64,000 nt of DNA from Gluconacetobacter azotocaptans (GTDB taxonomy: Bacteria; Pseudomonadota; Alphaproteobacteria; Acetobacterales; Acetobacteraceae). Shown piece after piece: positions 1-9,433 of the stretch (its first letter is position 1; every line of letters starts with the position of its first letter). The position numbers were made by a program, and so were the translations under genes. The notes under the pieces are model-generated. The model saw only the letters and a list, made by a program, of their open reading frames with translations, did no database searches and was not told the DNA's origin. The DNA is taken from assembly GCF_014174355.1 (NCBI RefSeq), contig NZ_JABEQF010000007.1, positions 1 to 64,000 of the forward strand. Reading direction: 5' to 3'.

Positions 1-170
1 GCCGCCCACGCCTGCGCCCCGCCCCAGGCCAGAACCCCGATCAACCCGCCCATCAGGACAAGGATCAGCCACCCCGACAGCCGCACTACGCCCGAAAATA
101 CCGCGTCCCCGGAACGTCCGGGCACGCGGCGCGCGGCCAGCGGCGCGGCCGGTGGTACTGAATTATTCAT
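1..170 (-). CDS. pstC: Phosphate ABC transporter permease PstC-like, N-terminal part only
   Basis: The reverse strand opens with ATG at 170-168 and runs off the left edge of the window, giving 56 residues. They show a proline/alanine-rich cytoplasmic start, then GDAVFSGVVRLSGW and a hydrophobic segment LILVLMGGLIGVLAW. This follows the usual PstC pattern (GD-x-x-F before the first membrane helix). PstC is an inner-membrane channel subunit of the high-affinity phosphate importer PstSCAB. No pstS lies directly upstream in this window. Only the first helix is visible, so another permease of the same superfamily remains possible. Confidence 0.5.
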   Translation of the reverse strand, partial: MNNSVPPAAPLAARRVPGRSGDAVFSGVVRLSGWLILVLMGGLIGVLAWGGAQAWA

Positions 171-336
171 GCGGGACACGATCCATGCGGGCTCCGGCCA
201 GATATGGCGCTTCGTCAACCATCCCGGGTCGCGCCCGGCCTGTGCGGCCCGGGCGGCAATCAGACCCGCGTCGGCAGTCTCCTACTGGACCGCCCTGCCC
301 CCCTGCAACCTTCGATCGCCACATGCAGGCCGCTGG

Positions 337-1284
337 TCACGCCGGACGAAGGCGCGACAGCCTGTCGATCACCAGATTGAAATAGCCCTCGGCATCCACC
401 CTGTTCAACACCAGTGCGTTGGGCTGCCGCTCGGTCACGCCCCACCAGTCGATGACCGTCATGCCCCGCGTCAGCTCCCCATGGCATTCGATCCCGACAT
501 GGGCTAGGCGGCCGCTGAACAGATGGGGCTGCAGCAGGGCCGCGATAACAGTGGGGTCGTGCAGCGGGCCGCCGTCGGTGCCCCACTGGCGTTCGTTGAA
601 GGTCTTGTTGAAACGCAGCAGATGATAGAACGCCTCGGCGACCGGCGTGCCGATCGCGCGCAGGCGCGCCATCCGCGCCGCCGTCGTCAGTGCGCGGTGC
701 GTGCAATCCAGCGGGATCATGGTGATCGGCACGCCCGAGGCGAACACGCGGGCCGCGGCTTCGGGGTCCACGTGGATGTTGTATTCGGCGGCGGGAGTGA
801 TGTTCCCGCCTTCGGAGCGCGAACCGCCCATCAGCACGATGCCGTGCAGATGACCGGCCAGCCGGGGCTCGCGGATCATCGCCAGTGCGACATTGGTCAA
901 CGGCGCGAGGCAGCAGAGCGTCACGCTGCCGGCCGGCCGGGCCATCACCAGTTCGACGATCCGGTCGGGGGCGAAGCCCTCGGCGGCGCGCAGGGCGGGT
1001 TCGGGCAGATCGTAGCCGTCGAATCCGGTGACGCCATGCACATGTTCGGCCGTCCGCAACGCCCCCGCCAGCGGTCCGGCCGCCCCGGCATAGACCGGCA
1101 CGTCGCCCCGCCCTCCCAGCTCCAGCGCCATCAGCGCGTTGCGGGTGGTCAGATGCAGGGGCACGTTCCCGCCGACGGTCGTCAGTGCCAGCACCTCCAG
1201 CTCACCAGGCGACGCCAGGGCCATCAGGAACGCCACCGCGTCGTCCGGCGAAGGATCGGTATCTATGATGATGGGGCGGATCAT
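337..1284 (-). CDS. Inosine-uridine preferring nucleoside hydrolase family protein
   Basis: This 315-residue protein starts MIRPIIIDTDPSPDDAVAF, the calcium-binding DTDPxxDDA signature of nucleoside hydrolases; the usual glycine is serine here. It also carries the family block EYNIHVDPEAAARVF (residues about 166-180) and a late LNRVDAEGYFNLV. Family members split the N-glycosidic bond of ribonucleosides to give base and ribose in the cytoplasm. It is the last gene of a minus-strand operon, 53 bases behind an ABC permease, which suggests the transporter brings in a nucleoside or a related base-containing compound. The exact substrate cannot be read from sequence. Confidence 0.85.
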   Translation of the reverse strand: MIRPIIIDTDPSPDDAVAFLMALASPGELEVLALTTVGGNVPLHLTTRNALMALELGGRGDVPVYAGAAGPLAGALRTAEHVHGVTGFDGYDLPEPALRAAEGFAPDRIVELVMARPAGSVTLCCLAPLTNVALAMIREPRLAGHLHGIVLMGGSRSEGGNITPAAEYNIHVDPEAAARVFASGVPITMIPLDCTHRALTTAARMARLRAIGTPVAEAFYHLLRFNKTFNERQWGTDGGPLHDPTVIAALLQPHLFSGRLAHVGIECHGELTRGMTVIDWWGVTERQPNALVLNRVDAEGYFNLVIDRLSRLRPA

Positions 1285-1337
1285 GACGCGGCCTTCCTCG
1301 ATCGTTGCGGGGCCCTGTCGTCCCCCACCACATCTTC

Positions 1338-2108
1338 TCAGTCAACCACGCTGTCGGGCACCCAGTACAGCAGCCGCGCCAGCAGCCGGTCCACGCCCCA
1401 CCACAGCAGTATCGTCATCGTCGCCAGCACCAGCAGGGCGGCGAACATCAGGTCGGTCTCGAATCGCGTATTGGCCGTCTGCATCAGGAACCCCAGGCCC
1501 GACGAGGCGCCGACCCATTCCCCGACCACCGCCCCGATCGGCGCGATCGCCGTCGCCACCCGCAGGCCCGACCCGAAGGCCGGCAGGGCCGCCGGCAGGC
1601 GGACATGCACCAGCACCCGCCACGGCGCGGCCCCCATCGTGCGCGCCAGATCCAGCCAGTCCGGCGGCGTCCGCCGCAGGCCGTCGAAGAACGACGAGGT
1701 GATCGGAAAGAAGATCACCAGCACCGCCATCACCACCTTCGACGCGATTCCGAACCCGAACCACAGCACCAGCAGCGGCGCCAGCGCGAAGACCGGCACT
1801 GCCTGGCTGAGCAGCACCAGCGGCATCATCCAGCGCCGGATGACCCCCGAGGCGGTCATCGCCAGCGCCAGCGCAGCCCCGCCGAGCATGCCCAGGCCCA
1901 GCCCCAGGACGGTTTCCAGCAATGTCGTGCCGGCCGCATCCGCCAGAAGCCCCCGCTGCATCCACATCGTGCGCACCACCGCGTCCGGTGCCGGCAGCAG
2001 GTAAGGCGGCACACCACCCAGGCGCGCTACCCCCCACCACAGGGCCGCCAGCCCGGCCAGCGTGACCAGCGGACGCACCGTCCGGGCCGCGACCCGCCGC
2101 GCGGTCAC
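1338..2108 (-). CDS. ABC transporter permease, SsuC/ThiX/TauC-like
   Basis: This 256-residue membrane protein has about six hydrophobic segments and the binding-protein-dependent permease loop in LRRTPPDWLDLARTMGAAPWRVLVHVRLPAALP, corresponding to the EAA motif. It starts with GTG at 2108, and this GTG overlaps the TGA of the ATPase gene (GTGA), so the two are translationally coupled. The family (BPD_transp_1, nitrate/sulfonate/thiamine-precursor type) moves small organic molecules into the cytoplasm. No periplasmic binding protein is encoded in this operon. Nucleoside hydrolase downstream hints at a nucleoside or pyrimidine-type substrate. Confidence 0.85.
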   Translation of the reverse strand: MTARRVAARTVRPLVTLAGLAALWWGVARLGGVPPYLLPAPDAVVRTMWMQRGLLADAAGTTLLETVLGLGLGMLGGAALALAMTASGVIRRWMMPLVLLSQAVPVFALAPLLVLWFGFGIASKVVMAVLVIFFPITSSFFDGLRRTPPDWLDLARTMGAAPWRVLVHVRLPAALPAFGSGLRVATAIAPIGAVVGEWVGASSGLGFLMQTANTRFETDLMFAALLVLATMTILLWWGVDRLLARLLYWVPDSVVD

Positions 2109-2854
2109 GCGGCGACCCCGTCCAGCAACCGCCGCATCAGGTGCCCCTGCCCGCGCAACACGCCGGGATCGTCCGCCGGGCGCGGCGTGGCGCCATCGGG
2201 CGCCGGGACCGACGACAGGCGGGCCGGCGATCCCGCCAGCAGCAGGATCACCTGCCCCAGCCGGCAGGCCTCCAGCGGATCATGGGTAATCAGCACCACG
2301 GTCCGGCCCCGCAGCATGTCGGCGGCCAGGTCCTGCATGCGGGCCCGCGTCACGCTGTCCAGCGCGGAAAAGGGTTCGTCCATCAGCACGACGGGACGAT
2401 CCTCGTACAGCGTGCGGGCCAGGGCCACCCGCTGGCGCATGCCGCCCGACAGTTCCGACGGCAGGGCCGCGAGGCGGTCGCCCAGCCCCACCCGGCGCAG
2501 CAGGGCCTCGGCCCGGCCGCGCGCAATGGGCTCGCCGCGCAGGCGCGCACCCATCGTCACATTGTCGATGACCCGCGCCCACGGCAGCAGCAGATCCTGC
2601 TGCCCCATCCAGGCGATGCGCCCGGCCAGCGAGGCCCCGTCGTCTGCCATCACACGCCCCGCCGTGGGCCGGTCCAGCAGCGCGATCGAGCGCAGCAGGC
2701 TGGTCTTGCCCACGCCGCTGGGGCCGAGCAGGACGCTGAACGTCCCGGCGGAAAAGGTGAAATCCAGCCCCTCGAACACCGGGCTTCCCGCATAGGACAG
2801 ACCCAGCCCCTCCAGCCGGATCGCCGGGGGGGCCGCCGGGCGGGCCTGGGTCAC
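2105..2854 (-). CDS. ABC transporter ATP-binding protein
   Basis: The 249-residue ATPase has Walker [10 protein letters not shown] (about residues 40-48), signature [15 protein letters not shown], Walker [13 protein letters not shown] and the switch histidine in LITHDP. The family is the SsuB/TauB/ThiZ type that powers import by the permease encoded next. The start is GTG at 2854, chosen because it overlaps the TGA of rnhA (GTGA) and because the protein then begins just before its first beta strand. The reading frame continues open upstream, but that part is the antisense-free shifted frame of rnhA. Substrate unknown. Confidence 0.88.
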   Translation of the reverse strand: MTQARPAAPPAIRLEGLGLSYAGSPVFEGLDFTFSAGTFSVLLGPSGVGKTSLLRSIALLDRPTAGRVMADDGASLAGRIAWMGQQDLLLPWARVIDNVTMGARLRGEPIARGRAEALLRRVGLGDRLAALPSELSGGMRQRVALARTLYEDRPVVLMDEPFSALDSVTRARMQDLAADMLRGRTVVLITHDPLEACRLGQVILLLAGSPARLSSVPAPDGATPRPADDPGVLRGQGHLMRRLLDGVAA

Positions 2855-3357
2855 CGGCCGCGAACCGGGTAGGCGATCCCCAGTGCATCGCGCGCGGCGG
2901 TGGCAAGCCGGTCGACACGCTCGTTGTTCTCGTCGCCCGAATGGCCGCGCACCCACCGCCAGCTTACCTCGTGCCGGGCGCTGACATCCAGCAGGCGCCG
3001 CCACAGGTCCATGTTGGCGACCGGATCGCCCGAGGCATTGCGCCAGTTCCGGCGCACCCAGCCGGTATGCCAGCGCGTGATGCCGTTGCGGACATATTCG
3101 CTGTCGGTATGCAGCACCACGCGGCACGGGCGCTTCAGCGCCTCCAGCGCCTCGGCGGCCGCCGTCAGTTCCATGCGGTTGTTGGTCGTCTCGGCCGCCC
3201 CGCCCGAGATCTCGCGTTCCTGCCCGCGAAAGACCAGCAGGGCCGCCCAGCCGCCCGGCCCCGGGTTGGGCTTGCAACCACCGTCGGTCCAGATTTCGAC
3301 AAGCCCGAGATCCGTTTCCGCATCGGCCTCGACCGGCCGGTCAGGATCAGAGGCCAT
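2851..3357 (-). CDS. rnhA: Ribonuclease HI
   Basis: This 168-residue enzyme degrades the RNA strand of RNA-DNA hybrids. The acidic active site is visible: Asp in [16 protein letters not shown], Glu in [13 protein letters not shown], Asp in [12 protein letters not shown], and the late [12 protein letters not shown] aspartate; the substrate-binding [15 protein letters not shown] is also present. It overlaps the end of thrB by 11 bases and its own stop overlaps the following ABC ATPase start. thrB-rnhA is a common alphaproteobacterial neighbourhood; the attached transporter genes are not. Confidence 0.95.
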   Translation of the reverse strand: MASDPDRPVEADAETDLGLVEIWTDGGCKPNPGPGGWAALLVFRGQEREISGGAAETTNNRMELTAAAEALEALKRPCRVVLHTDSEYVRNGITRWHTGWVRRNWRNASGDPVANMDLWRRLLDVSARHEVSWRWVRGHSGDENNERVDRLATAARDALGIAYPVRGR

Positions 3358-4324
3358 AAGCCGCCCCCCCGTCCCGCACCGCGCGGTGGAACCGCAGGCG
3401 GCGCAGATAATCCAGCGGGTCCTTGCGGGTGACCATCGCCCCCGCCGGCGTATTCAGCCAGTCGTACAGCCGGGTCAGCAGGAAACGCAGCGCGGCCCCC
3501 GAGGCCAGCACCGGCAGCGCCCGGCGTTCGGCCGCGGACAGGGGACGCACGCTTTCGTATCCGGCGATCAGCGCACGCGACTTCGCGACGTCGAACGACC
3601 CGTCGGCATCGAAGCACCAGGCATTCAGGCAGATCGCGATGTCGTAGGCCAGGAGATCGGTGCAGGCGAAATAGAAATCGATGATCCCCGAGACCCCGCC
3701 ATCCAGGAAGAAAACATTGTCCGGGAACAGATCGGCATGGATCTGCCCGCGCGGCAGGTCGGCATGCCCGCCCTGCCCCGGCCATGCCGGTAGGATGTCG
3801 GCCAGCGCCGCGTCCAGTTCCGCCATCAGCCCGGGCTGGAACGAGTCCCCGTCGGCCCGGCAGGCCGCCACCAGCGCGGGCCACGCAGCAGGCCCCAGCG
3901 CGTTGGGACGCACCGCGTCATAGCCCCGTCCCGCGGCGTGCAGCGTCGCCAGGGCCGCCCCCACGGGCGCACAATGGGCAGGCAGGACCTGCCGGGGCCA
4001 GACGCCCGACAGGAAGGTCGTCACCGCCGCCGGACGGCCGGCCAGGGTACGCAGCGCCGCCCCGTCGCGCGCCGGCACCGGACGCGGGCAGGACAGGCCA
4101 TGATCCGACAGATAGCCCATCAGCCCCAGGAACCACGGCAGGTCGCCGGGATCGACCCGACGCTCGTACAGCGTCAGGATAAAATCGCCGCCCGTCGTGC
4201 GCAGGACGAAATTGCTGTTTTCCACCCCTTCGGCGATCCCCCGGAACGCCGTGAGGTCACCGATCTGGTACTCGGACAGGAACGCGCGCAGCGCCCCGTC
4301 CGAAACATCCGTGTAGACGGCCAT
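3347..4324 (-). CDS. thrB: Homoserine kinase (APH-fold ThrB)
   Basis: The 325-residue protein is the kinase of threonine biosynthesis that phosphorylates homoserine. It belongs to the aminoglycoside-phosphotransferase-like ThrB class of proteobacteria, not the GHMP class. Visible features are [16 protein letters not shown] at the start, [12 protein letters not shown] (nucleotide loop), the catalytic loop [14 protein letters not shown] with Asp and Asn, and the metal Asp in [17 protein letters not shown]. It lies 15 bases after ispH and overlaps rnhA, so all three are probably cotranscribed. Confidence 0.95.
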   Translation of the reverse strand: MAVYTDVSDGALRAFLSEYQIGDLTAFRGIAEGVENSNFVLRTTGGDFILTLYERRVDPGDLPWFLGLMGYLSDHGLSCPRPVPARDGAALRTLAGRPAAVTTFLSGVWPRQVLPAHCAPVGAALATLHAAGRGYDAVRPNALGPAAWPALVAACRADGDSFQPGLMAELDAALADILPAWPGQGGHADLPRGQIHADLFPDNVFFLDGGVSGIIDFYFACTDLLAYDIAICLNAWCFDADGSFDVAKSRALIAGYESVRPLSAAERRALPVLASGAALRFLLTRLYDWLNTPAGAMVTRKDPLDYLRRLRFHRAVRDGGAAYGL

Positions 4325-4339
4325 CGATAAGGGGTCGGC

Positions 4340-5338
4340 TCAGCCCAGGGGGGCCGGCAGGCGGAACGTCACGTTTTCTTCCTTGACGGTCCGTTCCTCG
4401 ATTTCAAGCGTGTAGCGCTTGGCCAGGGCCGCCACCATTTCCTGCACCAGCGCCTCGGGCGCCGAGGCGCCGGCGGTGATGCCCAGCGTGTTCACGCCGT
4501 CCAGCACGGACCAGTCCAGGTCGCTCAGGCGCGGCACCAGCAGGGCGCGCGGCGCACCGGAACGTTCCGCCACCTCGCGCAGGCGCTGCGAGTTCGAGGA
4601 ATTGGGCGAACCGATCACGATCACCAGGTCGCATCCCGGGGCGATGGCCTTCACCGCTTCCTGCCGGTTGGTGGTGGCGTAGCAGATGTCCTCGCGCTTC
4701 GGCCCCTCGATCAGGGGGAAACGGCTGCGCAGGATGTCCACGATCTCGGCCGTGTCGTCGACCGACAGCGTGGTCTGGGTGATGAAGGCCAGGCGCGACG
4801 GGTCCGCCGGCTGGACGGTGCGGGCCTCCTCGGCATCGTTGATCAGGGTCACCGCGCCGGCCGGAAGCTGGCCCATCGTGCCGACGACCTCGGGGTGGCC
4901 GGCATGGCCGATCATCAGGATGTGGCGGCTGTCGGGCCCGCCATCGGCGAAATGACGCTCGGCCTCGCGATGGACCTTGGACACCAGCGGGCAGGTCGCA
5001 TCCAGATACAGAAGGTTGCGGCGCTCGGCCTCGGCCGGGACGGTCTTGGGCACGCCATGCGCGGAAAAGACCACATGGCCGTCGGGCGGAACCTCGTCCA
5101 GTTCCTCGACGAAGATGGCGCCCTGGGCCTCCAGTTCCTCGACGACGGTGCGGTTATGCACGATCTCGTGCCGGACGTAGACCGGCGCGCCATAGCGGCG
5201 GATGGCTTCCTCGACCACCCGGATGGCGCGGTCCACGCCGGCGCAGAACCCGCGCGGGCCGGCCAGCAGGACCTTCAGCGAGCGGATCGACGCATCGACA
5301 GGGACGGAATCGGGTGTCTGAATCATCTGGTCGGGCAT
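4340..5338 (-). CDS. ispH: 4-hydroxy-3-methylbut-2-enyl diphosphate reductase
   Basis: IspH (LytB) is the last enzyme of the MEP isoprenoid pathway and makes IPP and DMAPP. All three iron-sulfur cysteines are visible, in [22 protein letters not shown] and [10 protein letters not shown], as are the substrate-binding [10 protein letters not shown], the QTTLS threonine and the SSNSQR loop. I place the start at ATG 5338 (332 residues) because a GGGGA ribosome-binding stretch precedes it by about five bases; an in-frame TTG at 5350 would add four residues. It heads the ispH-thrB-rnhA-transporter operon. Confidence 0.96.
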   Translation of the reverse strand: MPDQMIQTPDSVPVDASIRSLKVLLAGPRGFCAGVDRAIRVVEEAIRRYGAPVYVRHEIVHNRTVVEELEAQGAIFVEELDEVPPDGHVVFSAHGVPKTVPAEAERRNLLYLDATCPLVSKVHREAERHFADGGPDSRHILMIGHAGHPEVVGTMGQLPAGAVTLINDAEEARTVQPADPSRLAFITQTTLSVDDTAEIVDILRSRFPLIEGPKREDICYATTNRQEAVKAIAPGCDLVIVIGSPNSSNSQRLREVAERSGAPRALLVPRLSDLDWSVLDGVNTLGITAGASAPEALVQEMVAALAKRYTLEIEERTVKEENVTFRLPAPLG

Positions 5339-5541
5339 GGTGTTCCCCAAACGTCCGGCGGGCGGTATAGGATACGAGCCGGGGGCAGCTTACCGGCCGG
5401 CCGCGCATCCTGGTGCTGGTCCGGCCCTACGCAAACCGGGACCATGGCGCAAGCCATTTTCCTGCGACCCTGGTGCATTTGGACTTACCCGTCCGGCCGG
5501 AGCCACACAAGAAATCCGTCCATCGGCGGAGCCGCGCCACC

Positions 5542-6189
5542 ATGACCGAGAACGAGACCCCGGAACCCAGCATGACCATCGCCATCCCGAACGGCCTGCG
5601 CCGCCTCTGCCGTCCCGTCGCCTTTCGTGGAGTGGCGCTCCGATTGGCGCTCCTGTCGCTCGCCCTCCTGCCCTCGGCCTGCCAGATGGACGATCCGAAC
5701 GCGTTCGCGCCGGCCTGCCCGGTCGTCGAGGTCCCGGGCGAGGCCGCGGACCTGGTGGCCTATGCCGGCGATGCGCACGACATCGCCCACATGACGACGC
5801 GCGTCGGCCTGACCCGCGTCACCGGCAACTGCCAGCAGGGCAGCCGCGGCGGCAAGGGCCGGGCGCGGTCGATCACCACCAATATCAGCATGGGCATGGA
5901 CGTCACGCGCGGCCCGGCGACGAAGGGCCGGAGCGTCGAAATCCCGTATTTCATCGCCGTCGTCTATGATGGCGAGATCAAGAGCAAGAAGCAGTTCGTG
6001 GAAACCGTTACATTTCCGCCGAACGTGACGCACATGCTGACGCACACGCGCATCGTCCCCATCGACCTGCCGGTGTCCCATCGCGTCACGATCGACGGCT
6101 ACCATATCGAGGTCGGATTCCAGCTGACGCCGGACCAGCTGGCCTACAATCGCAGCCACCTGATCACGCCGTCGTTCCACCCGCTCTGA
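5542..6189 (+). CDS. Putative exported lipoprotein of unknown function
   Basis: About 215 residues. After a basic N-terminus comes a hydrophobic segment GVALRLALLSLALLPSAC; the cysteine could be lipidated, although proline at the -3 position is not ideal for a lipobox. The remaining part is hydrophilic and rich in beta-type alternation, with IPYFIAVVYDGEIKSKKQF in the middle. I do not recognise a domain of known function; similar secreted proteins are typical acetobacterial hypotheticals. Start uncertain: ATG 5542 or ATG 5572 both keep the signal region. It stands alone, divergent from ispH and convergent with the sulfate-binding protein gene. Confidence 0.6.
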   Translation: MTENETPEPSMTIAIPNGLRRLCRPVAFRGVALRLALLSLALLPSACQMDDPNAFAPACPVVEVPGEAADLVAYAGDAHDIAHMTTRVGLTRVTGNCQQGSRGGKGRARSITTNISMGMDVTRGPATKGRSVEIPYFIAVVYDGEIKSKKQFVETVTFPPNVTHMLTHTRIVPIDLPVSHRVTIDGYHIEVGFQLTPDQLAYNRSHLITPSFHPL

Positions 6190-6199
6190 CGGGTTCGCC

Positions 6200-6217
6200 C
6201 GGCCCCCTCCGGGGCCG
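6200..6217. terminator. GC-rich hairpin between convergent genes
   Basis: A 7-bp stem CGGCCCC/GGGGCCG with a CTCC loop sits between the ends of the putative lipoprotein gene and the sulfate-binding protein gene. It has no clear T-tract, so terminator function is inferred from position and stem strength. Confidence 0.4.
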
Positions 6218-6261
6218 CCGCGGGGGGCCGGCCTGTTATCCGGCCCCGTTATTCGACGCCG

Positions 6262-7296
6262 TTATTTGACGTAAATGCTGTCGAATACCCCGCCGTCGGC
6301 AAAATGGGCCTTCTGCACCACCGTCCATCCCCCCAGGCTGGCGATGTCGAACGTCTTGACCTTGGGGAACAGGTCGCCGGTCCCGGCCAGGATCGCCGGG
6401 TCCACAGGCCGGAAATAATGCTTCGCCCCGATCCGCTGGCCTTCGGGGGTGAACAGGAATTCCAGATAGGCACGCGCCACCTCGGTGGTGCCGTGGGCAG
6501 TGGCGTTGCGGTCCACCACCGCCACCGGCGGTTCGGCCAGGATGGTCTGGGGCGGCACGACGATATCGAACGAATCCGGCCCGATATCCCGCGCCGCCAG
6601 CAGGGCCTCGTCCTCCCATGCCAGTAGCACGTCACCCAGGCCGCGCTGCACGAAACTGTTGGTCGCGCCGCGCGCGCCGGTGTCCAGCACCGGCACATGG
6701 GCGAACAGCGATTTCAGATAGGCGCGGGCCGAGGTCTCGGACCCGCCAGGCTGGTTCACCGCCCAGCCCCACGCCGCCAGATAGTTCCAGCGCGCGCCGC
6801 CCGAAGTCTTGGGGTTGGGGGTGATGACCTGCACCCCGTCGCGGATCAGGTCGGGCCAGTCATGAATCCCCTTGGGGTTGCCCTTGCGGACCAGGAAGAC
6901 GATCGTGCTGGTATAGGGCGTGGAATTATGCGGCAGGCGCTTCTGCCAGTCCGCCGCCAGAAGCCCGTGCGTGGCCAGCACGTCGATGTCATAGGCCAGC
7001 CCCAGCGTGACCACATCCGCCGGCGCCCCCTCCAGCACCGCGCGCGACTGGGCGCCGGACCCGCCGTTCGACGTCCGGACCGCAACCGCGGCGCCATTGT
7101 GGCTTTTCGCCCATGACGCGGCGAAGGCGCGGTTGATGTCGGCATAAAGCTCGCGCGTCGGATCGTACGACACGTTCAGCAGCGTGTCCGCCGCCTGGGC
7201 CGCCCGGGGCCGCAACCCCACGATGGAGGCCGCACCCGCGACCGCGGCGCCGGCAAGAAACGTCCGGCGCGACGAAGAGAAAGGCGTGTTGGTCAT
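6262..7296 (-). CDS. Sulfate/thiosulfate-family periplasmic binding protein, Tat-exported
   Basis: The 344-residue product begins with a twin-arginine signal (SSRRTFLAGAAVAG) and an AxA cleavage site before ADTLLNVSYDPTRELY. That motif, with GGSGAQSRAVLEGAPADVVTL and later PNPKTSGGARWNYLAAWGW, is typical of the Sbp/CysP sulfate-binding family. These proteins capture sulfate in the periplasm for the CysTWA permease. No cysT, cysW or cysA is nearby. Start ATG 7296 was preferred over an upstream in-frame GTG/ATG at 7368 because the Tat motif then sits at the usual distance. The porin gene lies 141 bases upstream on the same strand. Confidence 0.9.
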   Translation of the reverse strand: MTNTPFSSSRRTFLAGAAVAGAASIVGLRPRAAQAADTLLNVSYDPTRELYADINRAFAASWAKSHNGAAVAVRTSNGGSGAQSRAVLEGAPADVVTLGLAYDIDVLATHGLLAADWQKRLPHNSTPYTSTIVFLVRKGNPKGIHDWPDLIRDGVQVITPNPKTSGGARWNYLAAWGWAVNQPGGSETSARAYLKSLFAHVPVLDTGARGATNSFVQRGLGDVLLAWEDEALLAARDIGPDSFDIVVPPQTILAEPPVAVVDRNATAHGTTEVARAYLEFLFTPEGQRIGAKHYFRPVDPAILAGTGDLFPKVKTFDIASLGGWTVVQKAHFADGGVFDSIYVK

Positions 7297-7383
7297 GATA
7301 CCACCCTGTTGCAAGCCGATCGCGATGCGGCAGGAGACTCGATCGCGAAACGAGGTGCGTTGAGACAAAGGCTCGGCACGTGC

Positions 7384-7400
7384 GTGACCGGTCCGGTCAC
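7384..7400. repeat. Perfect 8-bp inverted repeat between porin and binding-protein genes
   Basis: GTGACCGG, one T, then CCGGTCAC. It lies in the 141-base gap between the porin and sulfate-binding protein genes, close to the latter's start. It could be a dimeric repressor/activator site or an RNA hairpin tuning expression of the second gene; sequence alone does not decide. Confidence 0.5.
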
Positions 7401-7437
7401 ACCACGCCCGAGGGTCCGGTTGAAGACGCCGGAAAGA

Positions 7438-9114
7438 TCAGAAGGCCGCCTGGATCCGGCCCGCGACGGCATTGCCGGTCCGCCCGAAGACATTGACGCC
7501 GCCCGAGACGCCTTTCGAACGGCTGACGATGAAATGGTCGTAATCCAGCATGAACTTCACATGCGGGTTCGGGTACCAGTTCAGCCCGCCCTGCCAGACC
7601 GTCTGCTGGTTGCCGTTGATTCCCGTTCCACCCTGGCCCGCGACATCGTCCAGGTCCGTCACGCTCCAGCGGCCGTTGAGTTCCAACGCGCCCCAATGAT
7701 CGTGCAGCGGATCGAAATCGTACTCGACGCCGGGCGTCGTGAAGGCGGCGATCTTGGAGTTATAGACGCGCGGCTTGCCGAACAGGGTATAGTTGGCCGC
7801 GACATACCAGCCGTCGAAACCCAGAGACGGCAGCGGGGAAGCGCCGGCATCATGACTGCGCTGCACGCCGATATGGTAATATTCGCCCTTCAGCAGGAAG
7901 CGCCGCCACCGGAAGCCCAGCTGCGGACCGGCGGCCCAGATCTGCGAGACGTTGGTCAGGGCGCCCGATGTCAGCAGCGACGTCTCGCCCAGCGGGATTT
8001 CGACATTGTCGCTGAAGGTATAGCTGCGCCCCTTCGAATTCTCGTTGACCTTGAAGGCGCTTGTCGCGCCCGCGCCGACATGGACGTCGATGTCTTTGCT
8101 GACATAGGGGCGCCCGGCGACGCGCACCACCCCGCCGGTCTGGCTGTCGGTGATCGTCGTGTCCTTCGACCGGTCGCCGAACTTCTGTCCGGTGAAATAG
8201 GCCGCCGCGAGCCAGCGCTTTTCGTAATGCTCGCCCCCGACGCTGAAGCGCGCGACGCCGCCGGCCAGATTGCGCACCAGGTCGACGATCGTCGGACGTT
8301 CGAGGAATTCGAACGCGCCGGAACGCTCGGCGCTTTCCTCTTCCATGCGCGGCTGGAAATAACCGGCGGTCAGCGTCGTGTTGCGCAGCCCGGTATAGTT
8401 CAGGTTGGCCTCGAACAGTCCCACCGACCCGTCGACCGAACTGGAGCCGAAATCGGGGGTGACGTTGGCCACCCAGTCCTTGTACCGCCAGGTGAAGTAC
8501 AGACGCAGCCGGCGCGCATTCTGGGTAAAGTTGTTGAAATTACCCCTGGCCTCGCCGGCTTTCGGGCCGGCCCCCATAAAGCCGCCGATATCCTCCTGCG
8601 CCAGCAGGCCGACCGAGAAGCTGTATACCCCGTCATCCGACGAGATGGTGGGGCGGCCGGACGGGAAACCGATGCGGATGCCGCCGATATGAACGCTTTC
8701 GTCCTTCTTGGTCGCGGCCTTGAATTCCTCCCACGAGGCTATCGATCCTTCCAGCGCGGCCAGGCGTGAGTCGGCGTCGGATCGCAGACGGTGCGGGCCG
8801 GCGCCCTGGGGCTCGCCGATCGTGGGCAGGGGGCCGGTCCAGGGCTGGTGCTGGGGCCGGGCCTGGGCGTGACGCACGTCCTGCGCGGCGGGCGTGTGCG
8901 CATGCGCCGTGCGGGCATTGCCCTCGGCCCGGGCGACGCGCGCGCGCAACTGCCCGATCTCGCCCAGCATGTCGCGCCGCATCTCGGCCATTTCGCGGCG
9001 CAATGCGCGGATCTCGTCATCCTGCGGCGATGCCATGGCCGCTTCGGGCACGGCAACACTGCTCATAATGGTTGTCAGAAGCATGGCATCCCGCAACCGC
9101 GCACGAAAACGCAT
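7438..9114 (-). CDS. Phosphate-selective porin OprO/OprP-like outer-membrane protein
   Basis: The 558-residue protein has a signal peptide ending near AAMASPQDD, a coiled-coil segment (about residues 30-65, IRALRREMAEMRRDMLGEI), a linker with many histidines and prolines, then a long beta-barrel region ending in the outer-membrane C-terminal phenylalanine (GRIQAAF). This layout is that of the OprO/OprP porin family, whose members pass anions such as phosphate. Pairing with a sulfate-binding protein makes an oxyanion substrate plausible. The gene is divergent from the OPT transporter across a 319-base AT-richer gap. Confidence 0.85.
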   Translation of the reverse strand: MRFRARLRDAMLLTTIMSSVAVPEAAMASPQDDEIRALRREMAEMRRDMLGEIGQLRARVARAEGNARTAHAHTPAAQDVRHAQARPQHQPWTGPLPTIGEPQGAGPHRLRSDADSRLAALEGSIASWEEFKAATKKDESVHIGGIRIGFPSGRPTISSDDGVYSFSVGLLAQEDIGGFMGAGPKAGEARGNFNNFTQNARRLRLYFTWRYKDWVANVTPDFGSSSVDGSVGLFEANLNYTGLRNTTLTAGYFQPRMEEESAERSGAFEFLERPTIVDLVRNLAGGVARFSVGGEHYEKRWLAAAYFTGQKFGDRSKDTTITDSQTGGVVRVAGRPYVSKDIDVHVGAGATSAFKVNENSKGRSYTFSDNVEIPLGETSLLTSGALTNVSQIWAAGPQLGFRWRRFLLKGEYYHIGVQRSHDAGASPLPSLGFDGWYVAANYTLFGKPRVYNSKIAAFTTPGVEYDFDPLHDHWGALELNGRWSVTDLDDVAGQGGTGINGNQQTVWQGGLNWYPNPHVKFMLDYDHFIVSRSKGVSGGVNVFGRTGNAVAGRIQAAF

Positions 9115-9433
9115 CCCAAACCGATCCCTTCAGGCCGACGCATGACTGGTGAAACCGCCCACCCTACCCACGCCGGCTCGGTGATATGATATTTCACCGT
9201 ATAAAAAGTTTATTTTTGAAATCAACACCACATCGAATCGGTTGTCAATTGCACCATCAAAATGCGCAACATAAATTGAACATTTGTTGTACGTGATTTA
9301 GTCGCTCCGGTTCCCCGCCCGCTGGCACAACCGGTCGACAGGCAGAAAACAATCACGTCTCGGGGCCGGAACGACGACCGCTGACCGACGTCCAACGATG
9401 GTCTAGGGTACCGGCGAACGATACGGCGACATC
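9115..9433. other. Divergent promoter region without a gene
   Basis: This gap of about 320 bases between the divergent porin and OPT transporter genes is clearly AT-richer than the flanks, especially 9190-9300. It holds a CAACA/TGTTG inverted pair around 9270-9290. No open frame, tRNA or known riboswitch was recognised. It must contain the promoters of both genes. Confidence 0.5.

Noticed and set aside
523-2004. Long plus-strand frames across the nucleoside hydrolase and permease
   Set aside because: Arg/Gln/His-rich shadow frames; the minus-strand products have family motifs and overlapping gene junctions.
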